Shown here in pieces: positions 20,681 to 35,300 of a DNA stretch of 64,000 bases; the stretch's first letter is position 1, and each line of letters begins with the position of its first letter. The DNA is taken from positions 372,001-436,000 of the forward strand of contig JAGPYM010000017.1 in NCBI GenBank assembly GCA_020736575.1. The letters run 5' to 3'. The notes under the pieces were generated by a model. The model saw only the letters and a program-made list of their open reading frames with translations. It did not search any database and was not told where the DNA came from. This stretch comes from Thelonectria olida. Lineage: Eukaryota; Ascomycota; Sordariomycetes; Hypocreales; Nectriaceae. Made by a program: the position numbers and the translations under genes.

Positions 20681-23600
20681 TCTTTTGCCAACTTCTTTTT
20701 TGGCTGAGGCTCGCATTGTGAAAGTGTACGAATAGTGAGAAGCCAGAACATCGCAGACATGGAGTTAACCATATCGCCGTTGACGCACGTGCATTTGGAA
20801 ATGAGACCGAACGGTTCGATCCTTACAGCCACAGACAGCATGCCCTGTCCTGCCATGCCATGGCCCTTCTACTTCATCCAAAGTAGTGTGGTATCATGCA
20901 AATAAAGCCGGGGTTGGGTCGCGCACATGACACGTGTTGAAGCATCAAAATGGAAAAGAAGTCGGATATTTACACTCAGTTTCAAAAAAAAAGAAAATAG
21001 AACCCGTTCTTTTATTTCGATAGCGGGAGAAGTTGCGAGTCATATCTAGTTCCAGGTTTGCTAGGGGTCATATCTGCGTAGGAACTCCGGCATACGAAGG
21101 CTGTGGTAATACCGCCGTGGTTTCGAGCCCCTTAGTTTATGAGTTTACCATTCTCTCATCATCTGTACTAGCTATGGAAGAGAGTAGTGTTTCTTTAGGT
21201 GCAGGATATCAGGCAGGTCAACGCCCAAAACTATAATGATAGTTGCATTACGCTGTTTTCGGACCAAGCATAGGTAAGTAACGTTCACTATGCGTTAGTT
21301 GCCGCCTTTCACGGTCGTATTGAGTTGCGGGAACTTCCTCGGTTTCATCCGAGCTAGCCCCTTAAGCCTAGTCAATCAATGAAGTGCTTAGCCATTCCGG
21401 AAACCGTGGGAGATTACTCACTTCGCTCATCTTGGAAACAGCAGTCATGTCCTTATTATACCAATATTGTCCTCGGATAGAAAATGCGAGAAAACGGGGT
21501 GGCAGTACGCATGTGTAACTAACTACCTTACTACTACAGTGCATACGGAGGTACTTCGGTTGGTAATGCTTGTGGTGATGATTTGTTCAGGTCCGATACG
21601 ACGTAAGAGCTAGTCTCGGTTAGGAGCAGGGATGAATCCGAAAATGTCTCAAACCTGGATTGTTCCCAATTTTGACACGACTGTCAGACAGCTCGAGACG
21701 CAAGAATCTCTTCAAAATCCACGGTCAAGCTTCAGTCTGTAGCTATCGGCCGACGGGGAGACTTGGCCGCGCCAGCTCGAATCTGCAGGTACCAATCGCG
21801 GGGCCTGCGACGGCTATCAGTTGCGTCAAAAGTGCACCAAAAACCGCCAAAGAGCGATGAGGCCAGGGTCTATGGACGGGGCGGAGATGAACGGGAGCGG
21901 GGGCTCAATCCAGAAGGATCTTGGATGAAACGGTGCTCTGTAACGGGTCATCTCACCACCAGCCTACGTACTGGCTCTCCAACTAATTAACTGTGAGGTA
22001 CGAATACGCAATCACTCACCGATTGAGACGCGTTTGCACAGGATTTGCAATGGCATACCGGGCTGTCATCATTTCTCGCCGTGGTTGAATGAATTCCTCA
22101 TGGAGTCATGATGTCTTCGCTCGAGCACAGATGTGGGAACTTCGAAACACGGTGCATTTTCATGCGCGTACGGATCCCACAGGGCGGGATACGCGTACGA
22201 AGTAAGTGCCATCGGATACCTCAACCGACCATGCTGTGTGACTTGATAATTACCAAATCTCGGATCGTGCCAGACTCCCCGACGGTTTGATTGATTACCA
22301 GCCTGCCATGCTTTCTTTATTCTCAGCTGCATGTGGACTTCGTATCAGGTCTGTACGTATTCCCGTATAACCTCGAGACTGTCCAGGGGGTGCGCAGGCG
22401 ACTTGCTCGTGGAGATGTCATGTCTCTTGGATTGGCCACTTGTTCGTAGCGGCCTGTTTCTATTCTTAATCCGTCGCTGTCCGATCTTTGTCTCTACTAC
22501 GTAGTACTTAGCTGTGGCTGCGCTTTGGTGAGGAAAGTGTAGGTACGTGCAGTGCGAATATGTAAGCGCTTGGAAATTCTAATATTGGTGGCCACCCTCG
22601 TGATGAGGAGCTGGATTTCCCGACTCAATATGAGACTTCACAAGCCACAAGTCAGTCCCCTGAGCGCCGAGCATCACAGGTAGGAACAGATAAGATAAAC
22701 GCGTGAGTATGGATAGTTAGACTCAAATTAAGAAAAAATTCTCTGCAAATGGCAGATGCCTGAACTGGGGTTATCCCTATGTCCACTCGAGACCAAATGA
22801 CCACAGCTTGGCGTTCAACGAGTCCAGGCCACGAGACAAGCTGGCAGACGGAACGTCATGATTGGCTCGAGGGATTCCTGTCTGTCCCTTTTGGGACTTC
22901 AGTGGCACATGGGCGGATGAAGTTGACCCACGACGCCGACGCTCTCCACCCCCTTATTTCCCTCGATTTGATTTTGTCTCCCTTTTTGATGCAGGTGCTA
23001 ACTTCCACTATTGATGATGGTTGACCCCCGGTTCGCGCTTCATCAATCTCTTGGGACCAGTAGCGCGAAGGAGCGAAAAAAGACTCTTCTCCTGATGATG
23101 AGGGAGGATCGAAGGGGGTTAGCGGATGGGGTTGATCAAACTGCCGCGTACGCACACTGGCAACACGGCTCAAGTTGAACACGGGACCATCAATGCAAGA
23201 TGATCAATACCAGTCTTGATGATCATGACGAAGAATAGAGACCATTCACGTTTGCGAGCTCTCAGTAACTATCGAGAACTTGTTTCGCAACTGTTGGGGA
23301 CCTTGGGGAAAGGGGAGCGAGGGGCCCATGAGGTGGGCCAAGACTCCAGGAGTCCAGGGGCACCACGCACGACGGGGCAGCGGGCTTTTCGGGGGGTCAA
23401 TTAATTCCCGTCAATGGATTATGGCTGGGCTCCAAGTCACTGCACTACGTCCGTACCAGCGGCAGCGGGTGGGAACTAGACCTCGAAGGAACCCGCAGCA
23501 TCCCGCATTTTCCCTGCGAACAAGAGGTACCTGTCCTTTCAGCGCCCAGCCCAAAGTCCCTTGCCTCTTGAGGTGCTGACACTGCAATCCCGTCAGCCTC

Positions 23601-24280
23601 CTTGCCTCCTGAAGTCTCCTCGCTGGTCCAGTGCTTTCCGCGGATGGCTCAGCCGCCATTCCACTCCATTAGAACGGAGTCCATGCTAGCCCGCCCCCTG
23701 TTCCCTCCTCCACACGAACAATCCATCCATCTTTGCCCCCTCCCATTCCTTTTCTATCTCCTCCCTCCCCCCTACCTTCTATTACCACTCACTTTCTTTT
23801 CCCCCTTTCATATTTCGTCCCAACATCAACATTATTCAGATCAACCGTTGGTTCGTGTTTCGATCTGCGCCTTGTGCATTGCATCTCAACCCCAGGTTTG
23901 CGTGTGCAGGTACAAGTGCAAGTTTGCCAGCGCTTTCTATTTTACGGCCCAATCGCTCGCTTTCTCACACTCCCTTGATTATCCGGCCTCTTTTTTTTTT
24001 TTGCCCTTGCGCTTGGTAGCACCTTCGCCGCCATCCTAATACTTGAATTCCCTGCGTCGCTTGGAATTTCAACCTTCGTCCACCTGCATTAACAGGATTG
24101 CCACTTGGCTATCGCCTCCTATTCTTCCTACAGCTTGCTTGCGGCTTCGCGACTCGACTTCTTTCGCCTGACCATCAGAACACCTGGCCCGACGACCCTG
24201 AACGACTTCACGACTCCATTACGCGACCTATCTACCGATCCTGCACAAATTAATCGCTTCGATCGCTGAAATCCTTCGCC
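20681..24280. other. Gene-poor region and promoter of the transporter gene
   Basis: No coding sequence is supported over 3.6 kb. Open frames are short and lack domains. A CTACTACGTAGTA palindrome is at 22494-22506. From about 23.6 kb the sequence is strongly pyrimidine-rich (runs of C/T and a poly-T at 23990-24001), consistent with the promoter and long leader of the transporter gene. Confidence 0.45.
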
Positions 24281-25567
24281 ATGTCCCGTCCCGATTCCGA
24301 GGAACCCGTTCCTCTCCTCACCGCCGAGGAGAGAGAACGGGAGACGAAGGGCGAACCCGATCTTGAGAATGACGCTGGCCGCACCGAAGCTCCCCAGGGC
24401 CAGAACCTCGATCATGAGTATTCAGTCGCCAGCACCGTCAAGTTCGCATGGCTTGGAACCTATTTCTTCTTTTCGCTGCTTCTGACCCTATACAACAAAC
24501 TTGTCCTGAGCATGGTAAGCCGATTTTCCTCCCAATGCGCTTTTCTTGGCTTCGTGTTCCTCTGGCTTGGCAGAGGCCTCTTCGACTCCATCAATGCCGT
24601 TTCTTCCGACTCTGAGACCAATGCTGACCTTGTCGCTTCTGCGCCATAGTTCCACTTTCCTTGGCTGTTGACTTTCCTGCATGCCGCCTTTGCCAGTGTC
24701 GGCACTTGGGCTATGATGCAGATGGGTTACTTCAAGATGTCTCGACTGGGTCGCAAAGAGAACCTCGCTCTTGTTGCTTTCAGCGCCCTGTTCACTGCCA
24801 ACATTGCTGTCTCCAACCTCTCGCTCGCCATGGTCTCCGTTCCTTTCTATCAGACCATGCGCATGCTCTGCCCGATCTTCACCATTCTCATCTACCGTGT
24901 CTGGTACGGCCGCACCTACAGCACTATGACCTACATTTCTCTGCTCCCTCTCATCATTGGTGCTGCCATGACCACCCTTGGTGAGATGAGCTTTACCGAT
25001 GCTGGTTTCCTCCTCACTATCCTCGGTGTTATTTTGGCCGCTCTCAAGGTATAAAATCTTACTCCCTTGCTTTTACTGGGCGAGGTTCTAATTGATTTCC
25101 AGACCGTGGTCACCAACCGATTCATGACCGGATCTCTCGCCCTGCCCCCGGTCGAGTTCCTCATGCGCATGTCTCCTCTTGCCGCCCTCCAGGCTCTCGC
25201 TTGCTCTGCCGCTACCGGCGAGATCAGTGGATTCCACAAGCTCATGACCTCCGGCGAGGTTTCTCTCCCTCCCGCCTTCGCCTCCCTCTTTGGCAACGGT
25301 TTCCTCGCCTTGCTTCTCAACATCTCGTCCTTCAACACCAACAAGCTTGCTGGTGCCCTCACCATGACCGTCTGCGGTAACCTCAAGCAGTGCTTGACTG
25401 TTGCCCTCGGTATTGTACTCTTCGATGTGACAATCGACCTACTCAACGGTGCCGGTATGGCTGTCACTATGCTTGGTGCCGCCATCTACAGCAAGGCTGA
25501 GCTCGACAACAAGGCCAAGAAGTCCAAGGAAGCCGCCTACAAGCCCGTAGATCAGAACCCCCGGTAA
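24281..25567 (+). CDS. TPT/nucleotide-sugar transporter family membrane protein
   Basis: A member of the triose-phosphate/nucleotide-sugar transporter superfamily, expected to exchange a sugar phosphate or nucleotide sugar across a Golgi or ER membrane; the substrate cannot be read from sequence. Three exons (24281-24514, 24650-25048, 25103-25567) with introns of 135 and 54 nt give 365 residues. A hydrophilic N-terminus (RPDSEEPVPLLTAEERE) precedes about ten membrane helices. Family signatures are FFSLLLTLYNKLVLS in the first helix, NLSLAMVSVPFYQTMRMLCPIFTILI in the middle (read in two parts), TVVTNRFM, and NLKQCLTVALGIVLF near the end. The Lys-rich tail (KAKKSKEAAYKP) is cytosolic. Both introns fall between codons. 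Confidence 0.88.
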
Positions 25568-26262
25568 CGGCAGTTAGTCTAGGAAAAGAAAAAGGGCAGT
25601 TTTCTTCTTTTTAATACACGACTAGACTTAAAATGAAGTTCAGAGAGGGGAACGGACCAGGGGAGTCGCCTCCGGCTTCCTGATTCTAGGATCTCACTGA
25701 GGCTGTGATAAACAGCTCCTCGGTTAGTGGATGTTAACCACTTTGTAACTATAAGATGATCCCCTACACGCTACTCATTGGAACGAGGGGGAAAGGTGTT
25801 CTAGTCATGATCATGGAACTCGGGGTTTAGGGAAGAGGCGGACACAGATTCTGCCCGGTTTTTATTTAATCAAATTCCACATGTTCTCAACTTTGTTTGG
25901 ATAGGGTCGTGCTCTCTTGCGTAGAATAGACGTAATCTCGAACAAATGTTCAAAGCTTTCTTCTACTTCGGAATCTGCAGATACTTTACACGTGAATGAA
26001 CCTATGTAAATTAATGGCCGCATTAATATCTATGTACTGTACTGGTATGTTTTTGTTGGACAGTTCAGGTGATGAACCAGCTACGACTGTCCACGATCTA
26101 ATATAAACTACCTAAATACGAACAAGTGAAAGCATTCTTGATAGAAGCTGATCAAACAGTCCGCCCAATTCGAAGAATCCATTATGCGCCGTGCTATGCG
26201 AGAATCCAAATACAGAGGGGAAAAGATAATAATTAGTAAGGGAGACATCAGAAAAGACTCGT
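25568..26262. other. Intergenic region between convergent genes
   Basis: Holds the 3' flanks of the transporter gene and of the DUF155 gene. It is moderately AT-rich and no gene is recognised. Confidence 0.4.
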
Positions 26263-28267
26263 TCAGATATCGCCATACGAGGATGCTTGCATGAAAGGCG
26301 CATCTCCAGCAGTCTCCTTGCGCAACGTCCAAATTCCCTCGCGAACATCCTCCAACGTTGCGTTCGCCTCGAGACCCAATGTTCGAGCAAGCAATTCAAG
26401 ATCGCTGGCGGGCATCGGGACGGGTGGGCTGCCGACAATGGGTGCGGGGGGCGTTGCGAGGATGATGCCGGGGGTTGTTTTGGCCTTGCTCATCATGCCG
26501 AAGCGGATGAGAACTTCTGTGATGGTGACCATGATGCTGACGACGATGAGAACGATGATGATCCAGGTGATGACGCTCATCTTGGAGGAGGCGACGGAGT
26601 CGGAGAGAATTTCAGCGAGGTCGAGGAAGACGCGGCAGCGCTCGTTGAGGACCTTGATGCGAGGGTCGATTTCGAGGTACTCACGAATGGCGGCGTACAG
26701 GGGGTGGAGTGTGGGCTCGGATTCCCAGAAGAAGTTGGGCACGTCGAGGATGCTAGATGCTTTGGGAGTTGTCAGTTTGGAGTTGCCCGGGTCAATTGAA
26801 GTGAAGATTCTTACAGAGGTTGATATCAACACGGCTCTTGAAGAGGCGGCCCAGCATTCGCACAATCTCTGTGCGTGTCATGTTGAGTTCTCCTGTCAGA
26901 GCGAGAGTCTTGGGAACATCCTGAGCATCGAGCATAGTCTCGCTCATGCGCTCCTCGAAGAAACAGAGACGAGTGCTTTGAGCAATGGCATGGCTGATGG
27001 TGAGCTTGATCATGTGGTCAGAACGGGGTAGCAGAGTGATCATGTCGTTGAAGACGCGAGGGCGCTTGACATCGGGGCTGTACTCGAAGTGAAATTCCTC
27101 GGTTTCGTAGTCGTCCTGGTCGAGGGGGCGAGTGAGCAAGCTGAGACCGCCCGCAGCAGTGGCATCAGCGTCGGCAAAGGTAAGGTCGGCCAGGATATCC
27201 CTCTCTTGATGCTCGGTAAAGTTCCAGAAGACAACGACTCCGTAAGAAAAGACAAACATCTCGGCAAAGTTCTTGGTGTCGGGCGCAAGGCGATTCATCT
27301 GCGAAATATCGTCGTCATGGCGGAAAGGGTTCTGGCGATCCTCGGTGGAAGAAGGGGAAGCACTAAAGCGTGAAGGGCGTTCAGGACTTGAGCCCATATA
27401 AGCATCGTCGTCAAAATATCCACCGTGGTGGTCACGCTGTTCGCTGCGCTCGATCTCGAGGTCGAGAACCGTCTTGCCGGTTCCGGGCGTTTTAAGGATG
27501 GGTCGGCTGCGGACGCGATAACCGTCGGTGCCATTGAGGAGGGGGAGGGCGTAAATAACGTATAGGCAATCGTCGTACAGCTTGGTCTTTGCCTCGTGTT
27601 TCTTGCGGAGGAACTCGGCCGTCGCATTGATCTTGTATGCCTGCGCGTTGCAGTATGCCGTCAGTCGGCTGACCTTTTCCGTCCTCTGCATCTTTGGCAG
27701 TCGTTCGGCATAACTCTTCCCGCGAATTCCACCTCGCTTCTTTAATACATCCAACTCTTCATCCTTCAGGGGTCTATTCTCTTCATCTTGGAGTCTTCTC
27801 GCCAAGACAGCTTCACTTTCAATCTCTTCGTCCACGTCATCGGTACCATCGTCGGTCTCTGGTAGCAGGACTAATTTCTCACTGATCTTGGTTGTACGGG
27901 AGGGTATGGGCTGGCCAGTCCGCGATTGCGCGGTGGGAAGACCGCCGCTGGGGATTCTCCGACTACCCAGAGAAGCGGCGGCAGTGGATGCCGCTCGAGG
28001 AGCAGGGGTTGGGGGAGCGCGAGGTTGGCCCGAGGGGATCTGTGTGTTGTATTGGAGGACGTTGTCGACAGTCATGAATCGCATCGGGGCGGAGGGGCCA
28101 GTCGGGCCAGGGCCGGTGCCAGTGTCTTGACGCTGAAGAGATCTTCGTTGGGATTGCCGCTCTCTCGCATCCGTGACCTATGGAAATTGATGAGTCTGCG
28201 GGTTGGGTTGATGGACAGCCAGGTCTCATGATCATACCAGAACGGAGGGTCGCTGTTTTGAAGCCAT
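26263..28267 (-). CDS. DUF155/RMND1-family membrane protein (RMD8/Sif2-like)
   Basis: Three exons (28267-28238, 28177-26815, 26759-26263) give 629 residues. The first exon is only 30 nt (MASKQRPSVL) and is joined by a 60-nt intron, giving VTDARERQSQ. The second intron is 55 nt. A disordered Pro/Ser-rich N-terminus (to about 110) precedes the DUF155 core, with KMQRTEKVSRLTAYCNAQAY, FVFSYGVVVFWNFTEHQE and LPRSDHMIKLTISHAIAQS. The core continues across the second junction into INLSSSILDVPNFFWESEP. One membrane helix follows near 526-549 (VITWIIIVLIVVSIMVTITE). Fungal members include yeast Rmd1/Rmd8 (meiotic division) and fission yeast Sad1-interacting factors; the biochemical role is unclear. 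The tail after the helix is Pro-rich. Confidence 0.85.
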
Positions 28268-29152
28268 GGCGGCTGCAGATACGTCAAGGACGTTGTACTG
28301 TTAATCAATACGATGGCGAATAGTTCGCGCAGTTGTAGGCAATGGATCGAGGCTGTTTAGCGATGGTTGGAGTTGACAGGCTGCTGCAGTCGGAGACGAT
28401 AAGAAGCTTTGGGGCTCAAGGTTCGGTGGTTTGAGCGACGCTTTTTTGGCGATGGCTAGTCCAGCCAATTGGTGATGACGCGCGTAGCACGGATGACCTC
28501 ATGCAACCCCACCAATGCAAAAGAGGGCGAACCCCAACGTGAGCCCGCAACAGGAAACTGGTATCCGTACGAATACGAATAGGTGCGAATCGTTGTGATA
28601 GGGAGTTCTACCTTAGGTGCAACTGCATAACAATTCACACAACTCCACTTACAGCACGTAAACTGTACGAAATGGAGCTGCGGATCCAATTCCTATTAGT
28701 ACGTCATCGATCCTGATCAAGTTGCTTTCCAATGTCAATGTCCGGAAGTCGGCTCGTCGCGAACAACTATGAGCAGCCACCCCCTGAGAGATACAGAGCG
28801 ACTCCCGATTTAGCCAGATCTGAGCCTTCGAAACACGAGGCGAGCCTCTCAGCTCAACTGAAAAACGTCCGAAATTAAGGCAGAATTGTCAGGTCACGGC
28901 AGACTACACCAGCTAGCGTTGCGCCCGTATCAACAAGTCATCTAACACCGTGCCTCGGGGGCTTCAAGCTCAGGTTGATCACGATGAAAGGAAATTAATC
29001 AAACGTCCAAGAGCAACATCCCGTCTGACTCCAGATGCTTAAATACCCCAGATTCCACTGCCAAGACACCGAGAACTGTTCCAGACTCATCACATAGTCA
29101 AGAAGATTTCACCTCTGTCTATTCGTACCACGCTCGTTAACACCTTGCAACA
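28268..29152. promoter_or_regulatory. Upstream region of the DUF155 gene and of the small secreted protein gene
   Basis: Divergent intergenic region of 885 nt with no coding sequence. A TTAAATA element at 29039-29045, about 110 nt before the ATG at 29153, is a plausible TATA box for the small secreted protein gene. Confidence 0.4.
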
Positions 29153-29431
29153 ATGAAGTTCTCTGTCATCATTACCGCCCTCGTCTCCGCCGCCAGCGTT
29201 GCTGCTGGTGTGTGTGCTCCTTGTTCCGATGCTTGTGCCAAGTCTGTCAAGGACGACAACCCTGAGATCGAATACCTGCACAAGTGCGACTGTGACAACT
29301 ACAACGGCGTTACTCCCCTCCGCCGTTCTGAAACCCGTTCCCTCCATGAGATTCCCGAGTACGCCAGCGCTTGCGTTAACGATGTCTCCTATCAGAGCGC
29401 TTGCGCCTGCATTCAGTCTTTTCTCCCCTAA
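29153..29431 (+). CDS. Small secreted cysteine-rich protein
   Basis: A single exon for 92 residues. Residues 1-18 form a clean signal peptide (MKFSVIITALVSAASVAA). The mature chain of about 74 residues has eight cysteines at 21, 24, 28, 45, 47, 74, 84 and 86, suggesting four disulfides. An internal charged segment LRRSETRSLHE at about 56-66 includes an RR pair. No known domain is recognised. Size, export signal and cysteine content are those of effector candidates or small antimicrobial/hydrophobin-like proteins, but hydrophobin spacing (paired CC) is absent. It sits at the edge of an AT-rich gene-poor block, a common setting for such genes. Function unknown. Confidence 0.72.
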   Translation: MKFSVIITALVSAASVAAGVCAPCSDACAKSVKDDNPEIEYLHKCDCDNYNGVTPLRRSETRSLHEIPEYASACVNDVSYQSACACIQSFLP

Positions 29432-30404
29432 GTTCGTCGCTTCCCCTGCATTCGGAAAATGTGAGGTGCAATGGGCTACCTATCGTTAGTTTGCCTGCTG
29501 TACTGTGTCAGTTCTATACTAACCTCGCGACAGAGCACCACCTCATCTCGAATATCGCACATGCGGTCCTCCTTTTGTTCAAGGACCCAGAAACTTTGGG
29601 TGTTAAATGAGATTGATTCATTGAGACCAAGGTGCAGTTCAGTCAAGGCCGCTTTCGTTCTTCAACGTGAAATGGGTGTCAAGTAGAAGGATTGAGTGCG
29701 TTTTGTATACAGGAGGGTATAGAATACACCAATTAGACCTCAAGAGTTGATCTTCTCTAACCAACCAATTGGTACGGCTTAATTTTACTTTTTCCAAGGA
29801 ATACCCGATTATCTGTCCTTTGAATTGAGGGACCTACTTACATCGTCTGAAGAGCGTTACTCTGTCTTCCAGGTTTAGTGTCGAGTCAATTCTTCGTATA
29901 CATTCCACGTGGTTTGGGATAATAACTGACCAAGCGCTCTGAATTCTTGAGAACCAATGCGTTCCAGGATAGAGTTGTGTTCTAGTATTACCACTGCCTA
30001 AGATGGGTATCACTTACACTTACAAACAAGGGCGATTTAGGTTGCCTTGGGTGAATACATGACGTCACGTAGCCTTTGGAAGCTACTTTACAAGAGAAGC
30101 TTAACTTAATATGACAGCCTACTATTAAATTATTGGAAACCTTGAGCCAGTCATTTGTTCGTGAAATACTTTAATAAAGGCAGAATATGGTATTTCGTTA
30201 TGAATTGGTACCTGACTTGCCCTGCACCATTATCCACTATAACGGCGTCAGGAACAAGGTAAAGCTGTACATTACTAATCCGCTATTATTATTGTTCATT
30301 GTTTCTGCATGCTGGCAGCTATTAGGGCCTTTTCTTCTTTACCCTCACTAGGAAGCTGATCTTCTGTAATATTAGTGTCAGTATGACTCTTGCGCTGCAC
30401 GATA
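29432..30404. other. AT-rich intergenic region
   Basis: No gene is supported. The sequence becomes AT-rich from about 29.7 kb, in line with relaxed constraint next to the pseudogene. Confidence 0.4.
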
Positions 30405-32347
<1,943 letters not shown>

Positions 32348-35300
32348 ATGTCGTCCCGCTTCCAACATCATCAGACGAGTTCTCAACCCGGTCTTCAACA
32401 CTATCCGCATCGACTGCGACACCCGCACACGGTTGACTTCAACGCTTCAGCAACCTCTCCCACTTCCGTCATAAACCGCTTCCCTTCGACGACCTCCTCA
32501 TCCGCCTCTTCAGGCTACTCCCACGCGTCAGAAAACAGCTTCCATAGCCAGTCCACGACTGCCTCAAGTGGCTACGGCGCTTCCTCACCGGGCCACAAAC
32601 GCGCTCAAAGCGATGTGAGGGCGAGAGCTCGCACTTTTGAATCCGGGGAAATGACTTCCCCCAAGAAAGCTGCGGGTCTAGAGAACCCATATGGTTCAGT
32701 TCGCCAATCTCTTCGACCTCTTCCCCAAGCTCCTGTAGCATCACCGCCAGCGACACCACCACATCTACAAAAACCTCATCTGCATGATCGCGGCAAGAGC
32801 TTCGACTTGACAAAGCTGTCAACGACACAGAGAGATGGATACACATCGTCATCGCCAACCTCACCATCACCGACACGGCCTCTGCCCATGCGCCCTAATT
32901 CGATGCTTCTGACTCGATCTGACTCGATCCGCCATTCCGGTGTGCTCCCACCCTCACAGGCAGGCCATCATATGAATACGCACCTTGCCCGAGACGATAT
33001 CCAAGAACTTGGAAAGTCTTCCACAAGCCAGTTGAGGGCCCTTTCCCGGCTAGTACAATCTGACTCTGCCGACGATTTCACCATTACTTCGCCTGCGCAA
33101 GAAGTAGTTGGCCTACGAGGTCGACGAAGATTGCAACGAGCAGATAAAGATGTAGTGAACCGACAGAAGAATAACAATTACGGCTGGGAGGGTCGCAATT
33201 GGATGGACAAGCAAAGACAATTTCTTCAGGCCTACGAGTACCTCTGTCACATTGGTGAAGCCAAGGAATGGATTGAAGATGTCATCCAAAAGTCGATACC
33301 TCCCATCGTGGAGCTAGAAGAGGCTTTGCGTGATGGAGTTACCCTCGCCGAGGTGGTTGAGGGCCTCAACCCCAATAAGCGCTATCGAATTTTCCACCAT
33401 CCTAGGCTTCAATATCGGCATTCAGACAATATCGCCATCTTCTTCCGCTACCTGGACGAGGTAGAACTTCCCGACCTCTTCCGTTTTGAGCTTATCGATC
33501 TATACGAGAAGAAGAACATCCCTAAAGTAATCTACTGCATCCACGCCCTGAGCTGGCTTCTGTTCCGGAAAGGCATAGTCGACTTCCGCATTGGTAACCT
33601 CGTGGGTCAACTTGAATTTGAGCATCATGAGCTCGAGGCGATGCAGAAAGGTCTTGATAAGCTCGGCGTGAGCATGCCAAGTTTTGGAAACATGGGCGCT
33701 GATTTTGGTGTCCCCGAACCTGAACCCGAACCCGAACCAGTGGAGACGGAGGAAGAGAGAATCGAGCGAGAGCTGCACGAAAACGAGGAGTCTATTGTCG
33801 AGCTGCAAGCGCAGATTCGCGGGGCCATGCTTCGTGTGAGGCTCGGAGATATGATGCAGAAGTTCTGGGAGGAGGAGGAGTGGGTGCTCGACCTTCAATC
33901 TCGAATCCGCGGCGACTTTACGCGGCAGATTATGGACTACCGCATGAATATGAGACGGTTCGCCGTGCAACTACAAAGCGCGGCGAGAGGCTTCCTTGTT
34001 CGACGGAGGTTGGAGAACTCTGATCGATTTTGGAAGGCCATGGAGCCCAACGTTCTTGAGCTGCAAAACATCATCCGGGCCAACAAAGTCCGTAATGAGG
34101 TTCAAAACTTGACTTCTCAGCTGTCAAGATGCGGCGGCCCAATCCGGCAAATCCAAGCCATCTCCAGAGGTTTCTTGCTCCGGAAAAACCATGTCGAGCA
34201 ACAACAGGAGACGCAGAAGAACTCTGGCATTGCCCAGAAACTCCAGGCTGCCATTCGTGGCATGCTTGTGCGAGACCAAGTCGAGAAAGATCTGCAAGAG
34301 CTCGATTCACATACCCCGGCGATCGTTGACTTGCAGGCTGCCGTTCGTGGTATGCTTGTGAGAGACCAGGTCGAGAATGATATGCAAGAGTCGAAGAAAG
34401 CATCTGGTGTTCTTCCGAAGCTTCAGGCTGCTATTCGTGGCATGTTCGTGAGAGACCAGGTCGAGAAAGATCTGCAAGAGCTTGAAACACATACTCCCGC
34501 TATCACTAAGTTGCAGGCTGCCGCGAGGGCACTGCTGACTAGAAATCAGATCAGTGACCAGCTAGAGCAACTGCACGCGTTTGGTCCCCAATGGACTTCA
34601 CTCCAAGCATTTGCTCGTGGTGTTCTCTCTCGAAACGAGCACAAGGCGTTGGAGGCAGAGTTGAAGCAACACGTCCCCGAAGTTGAACAGCTTCAATCCA
34701 TAGCTCGCGCTGCTGCCGTCCGAAGAGATGTGGCGCAACTGCTGGATGAACTGAAGGAAAACGAGCCTGCTGTTATTGATTTCCAAGGAATGATCAGGGG
34801 TATGCTCGAGCGGCAGAGGATCTCAGCTGTCCTACAAGAACTGGAGCAGCAAGAGCCCGAGATCATCGCTCTTCAAGGACACATTCGAGGGCTCTTGTAC
34901 CGACAACAACATGAAGCCTTCCTCGATGAGTTGGAGTCTCACACCCCCCAGATCATCGATTTGCAAAGTATTCTTCGGGCCATGATGGAGCGCGCTAGGG
35001 TCGAGGATCTTTTAGCCGAGCTGGAGCAAGAGGAAGACTCGGTTGTCGCCATCCAGACGGCCGCCAGGGGTTTCATGGTCCGCGCTCGATTCTTGGAGAA
35101 GAAGCGATTCTTCGACGAGAACATGCAGAAAGTCATCAAGATCCAGAGCTTCGTTCGTGCCAAGGTTCAAGGAGAAGCTTACAAGAGCTTGACTACTGGC
35201 AAGAACCCCCCAGTCAGTGCCGTCAAGAACTTTGTCCACTTGCTCAACGACAGCGACTTTGACTTCAACGAGGAAATCGAATTCGAGCGCATGCGAAAGA

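Noticed and set aside
20388..20856. Short minus-strand frames sharing a repeated peptide (SPLLGLTYGEQTGSS and similar)
   Set aside because: The shared peptide is simply the antisense translation of the two 5S-like repeats.
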